From positions 13,568,713 to 13,632,712 of the forward strand of contig NC_092574.1 in NCBI RefSeq assembly GCF_037975245.1: a stretch of DNA of 64,000 bases. Direction: 5' to 3'. Numbering within the stretch: the stretch's first letter is position 1; each line of letters opens with the position of its first letter. The notes beneath the pieces were generated by a model. It searched no databases. It was not told where the DNA came from and saw only the letters and a program-made list of their open reading frames with translations. The position numbers were made by a program, and so were the translations under genes. This document shows, in pieces, positions 48,893 to 61,111 of the stretch. This DNA is from Apostichopus japonicus (taxonomy: Eukaryota; Echinodermata; Holothuroidea; Aspidochirotida; Stichopodidae).

Positions 48893-49131
<239 letters not shown>

Positions 49132-49135
<4 letters not shown>

Positions 49136-50360
49136 AGACTAGTTGAGCGATCTTCAGACAGCTAACCGTGATGTGCAAAATGTAACTTGGAATATGAATT
49201 GTTTAGCTTGTGTATAGCTATATTCAACGTGCTACTTTAACTGAGAATTATACATGAACACATGAATTGTTATGTTATGAACAATGGAAAATCTCATATA
49301 GCTGCTAAAATCCACACACTTGATACTTTACATTAATGTAATGAAACTGCCTCATGAGGTGAAACAGCTGTGTTGATGAATCACGAACAAAGGGAGTAAG
49401 TGCGGGGGGGGGGGGCGGGGGAGAGATTGGGAATTTAATTCATCAGTAATGAATAGTTCATTTTTAAAGCAATCTATGAATTTAATAATCACAGTCAATA
49501 TTTTACATATGATTGTTCTGTACTTGACATAACAGTTTTTGTACGAATAAATATAAAATCGAATTTTTAATTCGAAAATATTCCACAAAAAAAATAAATA
49601 AACATAAACATAGAGAGTTAAAAATTTAACTTCATGTCGAACATTTTCTGTGAGGAAACTTACTGCATTGATAAACGTTGTTTAGTCCTTTCCAAGAAAG
49701 TGAGCGTCAGATGAAATTGTTTTTCCAATTACGTTATTAGTCCTGTTTATTCCTAAAACAAAGGTTTTCTTTATTCGTTTGCTTGTTTGTGGAATTAATT
49801 CAGATAAAATAAAATCACAGTGGGTGGCATGTTTATGTTGCGCTCTCTGGTTGCGTATTATCTTGTTTTCTTTTACCCTTTTACCCTTTTTCTCATTTTC
49901 ATTAGCTATTTCTCATACGTTTTTGGAATTAACGCAAGTATAAAAACACATCTTTTACATTTAGTTGTATACATTTGCTGAAATCCACCTATTATTGTAT
50001 TTCACATTTCCATAAAGCCCGAATGAAAGCCCCTCGTAGATATTTTTCGTGGAGGCCACGAATATATTGCTGTAATAATACAAGGATAATTCTTAGAGAT
50101 TAATTATTATTTAGGGCTTATCTTCTCAGACAACTGTTATAAAGTGTAAATAGGGTAGTTGCAGTTTTCATATTCACTGATAACAATATTAATTCGGTTA
50201 AAGGAGAAGTATGTAGTAAATCAAATGTTAACATTTTAAACCCTTCTGCTCTCAAAGGTATAGTGCCCCAAAAAACCAATTTGTTAGTGGTCTCATGTTT
50301 GACATAGATATGTTGGCGACAGTAACGGCAATATTACAGCGTGGTAAACAGAATGTCAGT
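49132..50360. other. no recognisable gene; G-run near 49,404
   Basis: AT-rich; nothing supported. Confidence 0.45.
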
Positions 50361-51150
50361 ATAGTGTTGTCAGTGTGTACAGTATCGGCAAGGTATTCTT
50401 ATAGTGTTACAGTATATATGAAAAGAGTGTTTGAAGTGTGTCGCCAGAGGGTTGTTACTGTTTGAGGTGTCGTCATAGTGTTGTTTAGTGTTACAATGTG
50501 ACAGGAGTGTTTGAGTTGTCGTCATATATTGTCATTGGGTGTAGTATATAGGTATAGTGTTGTCAGTGTGTACAGTATCGGCAAGGTATTCTTAGTGTTA
50601 CAGTATATATGAAAAGAGTGTTTGAAGTGTGTCGCCAGAGGGTTGTTACTGTTTGAGGTGTCGTCATAGTGTTGTTTAGTGTTACAATGTGACAGGAGTG
50701 TTTGAGTTGTCGTCATATATTGTCATTGGGTGTAGTATATAGGTATAGTGTTGTCAGTGTGTACAGTATCGGCAAGGTATTCTTAGTGTTACAGTATATA
50801 TGAAAAGAGTGTTTGAAGTGTGTCGCCAGAGGGTTGTTACTGTTTGAGGTGTCGTCATAGTGTTGTTTAGTGTTACAATGTGACAGGAGTGTTTGAGTTG
50901 TCGTCATATATTGTCATTGGGTGTAGTATATAGGTATAGTGTTGTCAGTGTGTACAGTATCGGCAAGGTATTCTTAGTGTTACAGTATATATGAAAAGAG
51001 TGTTTGAAGTGTGTCGCCAGAGGGTTGTCACTGTTTGAAGTGTCGTCATAGTGTTTTTTAGTGTTACAATGTGACAAGAGTGTTTGAGTTGTCGTCATAT
51101 ATTGTCAGTGGGTGTATTATATAGGTATAGTGTTGTCAGTGTGTGCTCTA
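50361..51150. repeat. 191-bp tandem repeat, four copies plus a partial one
   Basis: ATAGTGTTGTCAGTGTG starts at 50,361, 50,554, 50,745, 50,936 and 51,127. The first unit has a 2-bp TA insertion (193 bp). The fourth carries several substitutions, then the array degrades into GTG/GTC-rich sequence to about 51,260. Each unit gives a 64-codon minus-strand frame of low-complexity sequence, which I do not call a gene. Confidence 0.95.
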
Positions 51151-51865
51151 TCGGTTTGGAGCTGTCAGTGCGTGGAGTACTATCTCAGTGCTGCATGTAT
51201 ACTGTGTTGCCATTGTTGCATTGTGGACACAGTGTCTGAAGTGTTGGCTTAGCGTTGCCAACGATTGGAGTGTATACGTATAAGTAGTGAAATAGCATTG
51301 GCATTGTGCCCTAGGCGTATCGTCATGTTGGCATGCTATCATGTTGACGTGGTTTTCAGAGTTGATAGTTGGACAACTGTACTCCTTGTTTTACATCTTT
51401 CGCAGCTTAGGACATCGTTTGTATTATTAAGCATGCATGTCGTGTGCTAATTTATTAAGTGTAATAACATGAAAAATAAACAAAACAATGTAAAATGTCA
51501 CGTTGACTTGATTGAGTCGCAGATACAGAAGTTGTAAAAGATCACTAGCGCATTCTAAGAAGTCACGTGTTCCTTACATGTCACGTCTGTCAACGAGTGT
51601 ATGTAAGTGACAATTTAATTTACGTGTTGTTATCCAATGTCGTAATTTCCATATGAGTGGTTGTCGATTGACAGGCATGCAGGCCCGACAAAAACAAATT
51701 AATACCAAATATCCTACAATTGTTTCTCTGTCATGTCACTTATTGGCTTCCGTAGCCTCAGACGGTGACGCTGGACGTACACGCTGGTTTTAATGCTGTG
51801 ATATGTACAATAATCATTTTCAACGTGATTTGGCACATGCTGAGAAACATACGGCAGCATGTATT
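51151..51865. other. no recognisable gene
   Basis: GTG-rich decayed repeat to about 51,260, then ordinary AT-rich DNA. Confidence 0.4.
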
Positions 51866-51871
51866 CATGAA

Positions 51872-52181
51872 CAGGGATATGCTCAGGAATATTTGAGTGC
51901 CGGGCAGATTGTGCGGTAGTGTGATCCACACCCTGGGAGGGGGATCTCATGGGTGGGATACCCCTCCCCACTGGACAAATTTTGCACATGAAGTATGCTG
52001 CGGTGGTGCTATTTTATCCTATTCTGTGCCATGTATTCTACCAGATTTTGGTTATGGTAAAATTGGTAAAATTATCATCAAAAAGTGCCGGGCTGAAATG
52101 ATTAAAATACTGTTTGTGCTGGGCGGCATTCAGAACTGCTGGGCGCAGCCGCCCGGTGCCGCCCAGTGTGAGCCATCCCTG
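51872..52181. mobile_element. 310-bp MITE with 6-bp target duplication CATGAA
   Basis: Ends CAGGGATATGCTCA and TGAGCCATCCCTG form imperfect TIRs. CATGAA flanks both sides (51,866-51,871 and 52,182-52,187). Non-coding. Confidence 0.75.
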
Positions 52182-52408
52182 CATGAATACACAATCATGC
52201 GGCATTTCATGTGACCGTCACTAGCATCGAGAGCCATGTCACTCCTTTTTTTGAAGTCTTTCATTTTGTCCTTAAATAATTTAATTTATGAAAAGGAGAT
52301 ATAATTATTCCTTTAACTCTATTTCACATTATCATATAGTAATCGTAACTGTAACGTAACTGTGGCCACGATCTGCCACCATACCCCACAGGCGTTGGTA
52401 CCGTTTAA

Positions 52409-52763
52409 AGGCATGAAGACTCGCCCCAAACCGCGTGCCCCGCTCTGAAAAAGTAAAATTTCCGTTGCTTGCAAGTGAATTTTTTCTTGTCGCTACAAAA
52501 TGCAGACAGTAATGAAACGTGATACCTTGTTATCTTTTATCTGGACCTGAGATGTCAATCGCTGCAATGTACACTGTGTTGTGGGTATTGACCGTAGCTG
52601 CATGTATTGACTGTACACTAGTGTCTAATTACCGGCGGTAGCAAGCTGTGTGTATTTTCTGGGATCGATTGTAGTGTCTATAACAGTGCTGTTTACACCG
52701 CATTCGAAACTAGGTCAGATTACCGGCATCAGGCGTTTCTTTGTGCGCGAGTCTTCACTCCCT
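52409..52763. mobile_element. 355-bp MITE with TTAA target sites
   Basis: Left end AGGCATGAAGACTCGC, right end GCGAGTCTTCACTCCCT, flanked by TTAA at 52,405-52,408 and 52,764-52,767. TTAA duplications are typical of Kolobok and piggyBac families; which one is not decided. Confidence 0.7.
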
Positions 52764-52767
52764 TTAA

Positions 52768-55700
52768 GCCACATGCTAAAACTTTGATTTTAACAGAAAT
52801 AGGTAAGAGTTGTGATCGACCCATGGAAACTTTCTTATGACTCAAGTTTGTTGGCTATCAAATGGGCTATCAAGACAAAATTCTGCGTAAAGCCTTCCTT
52901 TAACTTATCAGAGACTTGCAGACAAACCCATATTATCTTATATTTAGTTATGCATTGATATCTTTGATTATACATTGTATTTCATGGCCCCACTGCACAT
53001 CCTTCAATAGGGGCCTTGTGTAAAGTGTAATTAATTCAGTTACATTGGCAAACATGTAGTTTTCTCTCATTTGAGATGACCCTTTTTGAGGCCAATAATT
53101 TACATTAACAACGGCCGTACGAAGACATATTCTAGTAATGTTTACAAAAAAAGAAATTATAAATACATTATACTGCATATCAAGCCCTTAGTAACCAACT
53201 TATTGATTTCATATCAGCGCTACAAAAATAAGAAAAGCTCTCAACATGCTTGTAAACCTGAGACGGCCTCTAATGACCCCCTCCCCTCACAACCCCATTG
53301 CTCCGTAGCAAAAGAGTTATTATCAGCGAAAAATATCATTTGCTAGTTAAATTATATGAGTCTGTTAATGGGTTACCAAGATTAATATATAAGAGAAATT
53401 CTGATAAAGTCATCAACAAACAAACAACAAACGACCAAACAACAAAACAACAAACAACAAACAGAGAAAGTAAAATGATATGAAATTAACAAAACTAAAA
53501 CAGTCAGGTTTTGATGTAGACCTGCTTAGAGATACAGGGCAAATATATGACCAAAAACGTGTTCATATTTGTTCATTATCTCAGATATATACGGGACGTC
53601 AATATTAACATGCAATTATGAAATTGTGAACAGTTTCCAATACGAATCCATCCCATTTGAGGGATATGTCAGCAGGGCCAAACCCACTGGGGATGGGGGC
53701 AGGAGGCATGGTAGAGCATGTACCCTCTTTCCCTTCCAACAGATTAAACTTTATTCCAAAAAGTCTAACACTTTTATACCGTAAAACACCCACGCAAAGT
53801 AGTCGACACCGGCAACATTTAGATATTGTGCTGCACAAGTATAGTTATATTAGGTAGCTAATCCCCTGATACCAAAACAAAAATATCTCAAAAGGGAAGT
53901 GGAGGACCCCCTCACCCCCCCCCCATCCGCCTAGTCCTTAGACTCCTCCCACATAGACGGGCATCAGATAACGTTTGTGCACCCGCCCCCTCCTCTGCTA
54001 CCTCTAAAGAAAAACAAATCGAATTGTGGTGACTGTCATGTGAGTCGGTAATTTACTTAGTAAACTACAATAACAAAGAATTTATTCGCTTTTAAAATGA
54101 AGCCACATCAGGAAAAGTGTATGAAATATTATAAATAAATAACAAGTATCTGAGATTGTTACCATGACGACAAATAATCATGATTAGGTTTTGTGTATGT
54201 CTTTTCCATTACTTTTTTTCCTGGATAGGATATATAATTATACTAGTAGATAAATAACAAGATATGTATGCTTCAAGTAGATTGTAAATATAGCGATGAA
54301 TGCTAGATAAATGAAAGAATAGAGGGCAGTATATGAGAAAGGAGTTTATGCTTTAATGTGGTTGAATCACGCAAGGAGTTAGAACAGCATCCTCATTTAA
54401 ACGGGGGAAAAAAAATCAATAAACAAGACTCATTTATATGTAGGGTGTGCATAAGATAATCGTAGGCAGATCAAAATGCCAGCACAGATAGACTCAAAAT
54501 TAATCCTTACTTCTGCGACCTACGAGCCGCCAGTTGTATTTGTTAAAACTAACTCATCTAGATATAGCCATGAACCAATCCTAGTGCATGACTTAATTAA
54601 AAATGGCTGAATCTAGGGTTACCTCACGAGCTATACTCATCAACTAATTGTTGATTGCAGATTTGCGCGAACGTTCGCAATTAGCGAAGGAGGTGACCCG
54701 ATCGCCATAATGAGACAGGAAATTGATATTTCTTCACAAATATTACCTTTCTCTAATAATTAGTCTCTCTCTGTGGTCTGTACGCAAACAACAGGGCAGG
54801 ATAACCCTAAGGAAACGAAGCAGAAAACATGACACCACAGCATGGCTGTGTAACGCAAAACATACATATATATGTGAGGCATTCAAAGCTTTCACACTTC
54901 GGACCTCTTTGTTCCTCTCCGATCCTCTCCGGTTCTTTCAAATTAGACTTTAGAAATAGGCGGGCCCGAGGAAACATTTGTCACCAAGACATATCATATT
55001 ACGTCATATTTTGCTTAGTACCAAACCTTTAGTTACGTTTATATAATGAGGGACCCATAAGGAAGTTTCCGTGTGTAAGAAATAGAACACAAATCAAAAG
55101 ATAGTCTGTAATGCATTTATCTAATATAAGATGATGCATTATTTTGTATAAAAATGTTCGGAAACCCTGGTCCTTGTACAGATTCATTCAGACAACAAGT
55201 GACAGAAAATACAAAACACGATGCAGTTATTTAAAAAAAAGTTGAAACCGCCCAAAAATACGACTATTTTAAAGTCAATGCACATGGGAGGCAAGTTTAC
55301 GGGTGACCATCATCATACACACGCACTAACACAACCAGAGCAATTTAAGGTATATTGAATGAAGGTTTTTCTTTTTGCTCTATTCATCTCAACTGAAGGA
55401 CATTGAATTATGCCAAGACACGGTAGCATTCTGCTACCTGGTTGGAATATCTGAAGTGGGCGGAGAATTCTTCCGAGATGCGTCCTGAGGAAGCCCCACA
55501 CAATGCAGGCTAGGGAATGGACCCCCCGCCCACCACCACCACAGGGTCGCAATATATTCCTTGACAACTTTGTCAACGCAGTAAAACGCTGACTGGACGC
55601 AAGCAAAATCATAAGCAGCAACAACAACATCACACATTCGGAACGATCGGCATTGTCCCCATTGAGGAACAATGAACAAATTCTCATAACGCCTGCAGAC

Positions 55701-58223
55701 GTATAGGGGGTGTCATCCATGACTGATCTGTATTGTGTCGCTTAGGCAAAAACGACCACTTGGTGACATCGGTCCACCAATCCATTGACTCCACAGACCC
55801 TACCACTACCTACATCAAGGAACTCAAGAGACAAACTTGAGGTAGTGATACCAACGAGCCTATACAACCCCGGACGTTTTAGACGCTCTCCGTCTGATAT
55901 ACAAAAGCTGAATACACTTACAGAACATTGTCGAAGTGATCCCTGTGTGAAGGCCGAGATAACCATCGGGAAGTAAAATTATTTCAGGAGACGGCACCCT
56001 CTTCGAAAGGAATCTCGTCATCCATCGATGAAGTACTATGACTCTGCGATAAACAAATACCCAGCTTCGTCGTCCAAGCCACAGCAGACTTCCGATACAC
56101 AAACTCGGGGACGTACCATCTCCCTCTCCACCCACATACCTGCCACATTGGATGTCTCATCCTTGTAAACCAACAAACCAAATGGAGAAGGGATACAGGC
56201 CTGCGAAGGGACCCCGGTGTGCCAAATAGTTCAACCAGATCATGTGACAGAAATGGTCATGCTTGTTGAGTTTGTTGCAAGACACGTTTTGTTTTCTTCT
56301 GCTTCTCTTTTACTTTTGGTGATCATTCGATATTCAGAACAGGGGTATCGCCGTGGGGACCAATATGGCACTAAGGCATGCTAACATTTTTCATGTCTTA
56401 GCAAATAAGTTTCTCGACAAATCTGGGGGAAAAGGCCCTCTTTTTTATATCTTAGATGTGATGATGTCAGTATGTGACCTGGGATTATGGGACTGCTGTG
56501 TCTGAAACAGTTTCACCCAACCATAAGATTCACAAGTAAGAAAAGTCTGATTCCAAAATCCTTATCCCTTGAGAACTACCACTTTTCTCTTAGTGAGAGT
56601 ATAAGATTGGAACCTCTGTGTTTTTCCAAGCTCATTGATCTTCATACATATCGAGATTCCAATAGCATAACACGCTCCTCGTGTAATGAAATCCAGTTGC
56701 GTAACTAGGCAAACTGCATGCTTGACTACATTTACGTCATGACTAAGAACTCCTAGTAGCACCAACCTATTCAACAGAGTTTCCACCAAAACGTGCACTC
56801 GGTAAGGACATTTCCAATCCTCTCCGTATCCAATTTCCCCTGACCCCGCGATTCTTCGACTCTTCGCCTTGCTTTGGCATATACACACTTAACAACTAAA
56901 TACCTCAACAAGTACTATCTTTGTATTAGATCGATGTGCATCCTCAGCCCTACTGTACTACAAATAAAAAACAATACTATAAACGACACACACTTATATG
57001 CACAATTTTCTATGACTGCAAGTCTGTACATGCTGCACGGCTTCTACGTACACACGACACTCTCTTCATGACGTCAGGTTTCCTTCGAAGATGAATTCGA
57101 ACTTATTCTATAGCCAAGCCTATAGCCGGTGTCACTGTGACCTCTTTCGGATAAAATATTATGCCTCACATTACCCTCAGACAACACTGCAGTAAGGAAC
57201 CATTTCGCCTTGCATGCTCTTCATTTTAAACATCTTTAAACCTGAAGTAGAACTGAAGTACCCAAAGAAACCCCATTTCATGCTTCGTGAGACCAACAGA
57301 AAAGGCGAACATTAAGGGCTGTCTGTAGGGATTTTCTGGGACTTGTTTTAAGACTTTTATTAGAAGGGAATGGAAGTTACAAAAGTGGATGATTGACGAC
57401 AAATGTTAGGTCACACATCTTCTTCGACCTAGCTAGGCTCCGAGGTTAAAGCAGTTGTTGCATTTCAGTACTAACCATATAACATAACTAGATTTCATGT
57501 ACAGTATACTTCCAACCGATTCACGTATACGTTACAAATGGAATGTTCTATGCAAAGGTCCACTCAACTGATATTAAGATAGTTACTCAATTCGTATTTA
57601 ACTCAGAACAACAAGACATTACACAGTAATTCCTACGAGACTTGTTTGCAATGCCGATGGAAGTACATCTGCTTGAGAGTGATTAAACCTATTGCTTGAA
57701 AAGAATTTAAGCATCCTATCCAAACCTTATTTAAAAATGAGACATTTCCCTAAAAACCTTTCATATTTTAAATTATAGTTAATGAGTTAAGATATTAAAA
57801 TAAAGTCGATTCGACTCTCTACATTTTGTCGCTTATATCAACAGTTTTAGTAGCAACCACAAGTATAGAAAATCTAAAAAAAATAAAGGAAAAATTCCAA
57901 ACGCTGTTGCATAATTACATACATATCTTGAATTATCTTAATCATCTCCGTTGATGCAGCAAACGGGAAGTTTGGTATACTGATGTAAAGGTACTGTTTC
58001 AAAGAGAACTTACATATGAAGCACTGACAGTTACTTTAATACAGGACTATACCTCTTATACTCATTTTCCCTTGTGCCAATTCCGCCAATATCTATCTCC
58101 TTTTTCAACACTTTCAGATATTCCTTCGGTAGATCGATACCACTTGAGCTTACAGTCGCCATTCGTGTCTTCTCAAGTTTTCTCCCTCTTTGTAGCTAAA
58201 AACAGAGAGAACCTGTCCTACAT
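52768..58223. other. 5.5 kb without a supported gene
   Basis: CAA-rich simple repeat at 53,410-53,462. Open frames up to 135 codons (55,313-55,720 minus; 56,562-56,888 minus) show no domain I recognise and lack neighbouring exon signals I could trust. The GC content and longer frames at 55,300-56,900 are slightly higher than elsewhere, so an unrecognised exon or TE fragment there is possible. Confidence 0.4.
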
Positions 58224-59550
58224 ATTACTTTCGCTAAAAGTTAATATTATTGCAAGGTTTCACACACTTACTTTGTTTTAGAGGTTTGTGACATGAGCTA
58301 TTGTATCTGTAAACAAATATTTTTACTGGAACATCTGGTCAGCTCGAGCTGATGGGGTGGAGTATAGAGGTGAAGGTGGTGGAACACGTATTACTTTTGC
58401 TGAAAGTTAATATTATTGCAAGGTTTCAAACACTTGCTTTGTTTTAGAGGTTTGCGAAATGAGCTATAGTATCTGTGTCAGGGGTCGATCAATATAAAAC
58501 CCTTAGATGAACTACTTAAGGAATCTCTTATTATGCAACTGCAGTATCTCATTTGCATAAATGTGTGTATAACAATAGACCTAGTACTAGTGGTCATAAC
58601 TTTAAATTCCTTGGGCGGTGTTTGGAATGTTGCCTCTGTGAAAAATTAGTCATAGAGATAATCACTTCGCTCTGAGACGTCCCGCTGTAGATATTGGGAG
58701 ACGAGTTGGTCGGGGACCAGCACAGTGAAATAGTCATGATTTTTTAGTGAAAGTCAATTTTTTGAGTGAACCAGGTTTTAGATTGGAGCCTTGTCCTGGT
58801 GGTAACTTGTGACCTGAGAATTAGGTCAAACATTTGCTAAGAGAGGCGACATGCGATGTTCCTTTCGACTGCTTGAGAGGCAGAGATAACTTTGGGTGTA
58901 ACTTGGCGGCATGAGATAGAGCTGGGTCCAAAAATTAGCAGAAACGACATGCGATGTTCTTTGACTGCTCGGGAAGCAGAAAAGTGATATCGGGAGGTTT
59001 GAGAAGCCCTTATTATTATTTTCGATAATTAGCGAGGATACTATACCGAGCTAGTGAGCTGTTTATGTAAATTTAGTGATACAAGAATGCATGCAGAAAG
59101 GTATTATTTGGAAAAAAAAAAACTGGTTTGCTTGAACTAGAACTGAAACGTCGTACTTTTGATAAAAACCACAGCGGTGATATTTGAGAACTAAATCAAT
59201 GCACTTTGAGTCTTGAATTATGAACTTTATCGTGGAACTGGAGAGAAAGCCGTGTCGAGCTTAACCTGTATACAGTATAGGGACGAATCAATCTTCGTAT
59301 TATTATTATTCATTTGTATTCTAAATATTATTCTAAGAGGCCTCAAGTATCTTATGGTTTCGTAGAATGAAGTAAATTTTTGTGTTTAAAACTCGTATCA
59401 CTTCTTTTATCGATTCTATGTGTCAGACCTGCACCTGTTCCAAGGACCTTGTTTAGGGGGACCTTGTGACAATCTGTAAACAAATATTTTTACTGGAACA
59501 TCTGATCGGCTCGATTTGATGGGGTGGAGTGAGGTGAAGGTGGTGGAAGG
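58224..59550. repeat. 166-bp two-copy tandem duplication, second copy split by an LTR
   Basis: Copy 1 is 58,224-58,389. Copy 2 starts at 58,390, is interrupted at 58,475 and resumes at 59,477 to about 59,550. Both share TATTGCAAGGTTTCA, TGTTTTAGAGGTTTG and ACAAATATTTTTACTGGAAC. Confidence 0.85.
58476..59471. mobile_element. solo LTR, 996 bp, with 5-bp target duplication ATCTG
   Basis: Starts TGTCAGGGG and ends TTGTGACA, with TGTCA/TGACA terminal inversion. It is flanked by ATCTG at 58,471-58,475 and 59,472-59,476. No internal retrovirus-like coding region is present, so it is a solo LTR formed by recombination. A 5-bp duplication fits Ty3/gypsy, copia or BEL; I cannot tell which. A TATAAAA near 58,492 lies too close to the left end to be confidently the promoter. 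Confidence 0.88.
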
Positions 59551-60201
59551 GCGGTGGAGGGGGGGGGGGTGGAGGAGACGTGGCGTGGAATCGGGTGAGC
59601 GGAGATCATTCGAGGGGAGCAAAGACTATAGGTGTTCATTCTCCAATAAAATGGTATTCTTATAGCCCAACCCGTAGTCCATACACCGCCACATCCACCT
59701 TCAACTTTGACTTCGCAGATTTACAGGTAGGAACGTAAGACTTTCTGAGCAAACAAATGAGTAGAATTTAATGGGAACATTACACTTTATCGGTAATTTA
59801 TATTCATTTTTTTTTAAAACGTCGATCTATTAGTGTGTCTTAGTTTGAGTAATATGACTTTTTAAAAAAAAAATAAAACTGCTCGATAGGTTTTATGAAA
59901 CTTACAACCAAAATCGCAATGAAGCGGAATAAGAAAACATCTTGGATTTGATTTTGGTTTAACTTATTGACTCAACTAAACTAACTCACTTACTTTAGAC
60001 AATAAGTTTGAACTTGCTTACCCGTGAACTATCGCCCCCGCCACCGCCTTAATTCCCTTGCACACTATATACTTTCCTAATATGGACCTAAATACCTGAA
60101 ATAAAAGGTGGCGTTATACTGTATTGCCGTAAATTATACACCTCAGACAAAGGGACGCATTTTTTTTACCTTTAAAATAATCGTCATGAGGGAACACGTG
60201 T
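59551..60201. other. no recognisable gene; G-run near 59,561
   Basis: Nothing supported. Confidence 0.4.
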
Positions 60202-60521
60202 GTTTGTAAGGGGTACACCCCTCAGTCCGACAAGTTTTCAGTCCGACAAGTTTTCAGTCCGAAAATAAAATACACGTTTTCAGTCCGAAAATGAAATACA
60301 CGTTTTCAGTCCGAAAATAAAATACACGTTTTCAGTCCGAAATGAAATACACGTTTTCAGTCCGAAAATGTTTTCAGTTGGGGAATGAAAGCAGTTTTAA
60401 TGCCATAATATCACCAATAAACTGTGACAGCCCGAACTGATAGTAAAGAAATCGATTGAATATTTCGTATATACTCATAATTGACAAATAAGGAGTAAAG
60501 TTTTAGAAAATATATTGGAAT

Positions 60522-60554
60522 TTTCGGTCCCCCTGGGACCTTCGTCAGCAATAT
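60522..60554 (-). ncRNA. hammerhead ribozyme-like sequence in the Penelope-like insertion
   Basis: Minus strand: stem I ATATTG (60,554-60,549), CTGACGA (60,548-60,542), stem II GGTCC/GGACC (pairs between 60,526 and 60,540), GAAA (60,525-60,522), then ATTC, in which AATT self-pairs as a two-base stem III and TTC is the cleavage triplet. CAATAT follows (60,517-60,512) and completes a six-pair stem I. One extra A sits at the base of stem II. It fits the minimal, dimer-acting type I hammerheads reported in Penelope-like elements. Confidence 0.65.
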
Positions 60555-60690
60555 TGGCAGTCGAATGAAAAGTACAAAATGTAACACAATGAAAGTATGA
60601 CGCTAGGTTTAAAGTGTAAATTGCATTGATGGAATTAGAACCAAACAAACCATGAATATACAGGAAGCTGATTAAGGAGCGAAGAACAGA

Positions 60691-60774
60691 TTACATATGT
60701 TTGTAGAACTGATAGTTGTTAAGGGGTCCCAAGTCTTTGTTGAGGCCGATGATGTGAGACTTAATACAAAAGAT
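60691..60774 (-). pseudogene. C-terminal coding remnant of a Penelope-like protein (tentative)
   Basis: 27 codons and a TAA stop; contains SHIIGLNKDLGPLNNY. Truncated at the inverted arm. No RT or GIY-YIG residues remain. Confidence 0.4.
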
Positions 60775-61111
60775 TCAATCGATTTTTTTACTATCAGTTC
60801 GGGCTGTCACCGTTTATTGGTGATATTATGGCATTAAAACTGCTTTCATTCCCTAACTGAAAACGTGTATCTCATTTTCGGACTGAAAACGAATATTTCA
60901 TTTTCGGACTGAAAACGTGTATTTCATTTTCGGACTGAAAACGTGTATTTCATTTTCGGACTAAAAACTCGTTTTTTCGGACTGAAAACGTGTATTTTAT
61001 TTTCGGACTGAAAACGTGTCGGACTGAAAACTCGTTTTTCGGACTAAAAACGTGTATTTTATTTTCGGACTGAAAACGTGTCGGACTGACAACGTGTACC
61101 CGTTTGTAAGG

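Larger units (their letters stand above)
60212..61101 (-). mobile_element. 890-bp Penelope-like insertion with inverted ends and 10-bp target duplication
   Basis: GTTTGTAAGG flanks both sides (60,202-60,211 and 61,102-61,111). Outermost are arrays of a ~26-bp unit containing CGGACTGAAAACGTGTAT (60,222-60,370 and, inverted, 60,865-61,098). Next are ~91-bp inverted arms 60,371-60,461 and 60,773-60,864. Between them on the minus strand are the last 27 codons of a reading frame (60,774-60,691, containing SHIIGLNKDLGPLNNY, ending TAA) and then a hammerhead motif. Inverted pLTR-like ends, a variable-length target duplication and a 3' hammerhead are hallmarks of Penelope-like elements. The GLN-containing tail is consistent with their C-terminus but too short to prove it. 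Confidence 0.65.

Noticed and set aside
49135-49165. A further hammerhead (CTGAAGATCGC on the minus strand beside (TA)n)
   Set aside because: GAAA is missing (reads CTCAAC) and no stem I partner was found.
50522-51098. Three identical 64-codon minus-strand ORFs as a gene family, or a CRISPR-like array
   Set aside because: They are one frame of a 191-bp tandem satellite; there are no spacers and the organism is an animal.
55313-55720. 135-codon minus-strand ORF
   Set aside because: No recognisable domain; composition not convincing; kept only as a possibility in the gap note.
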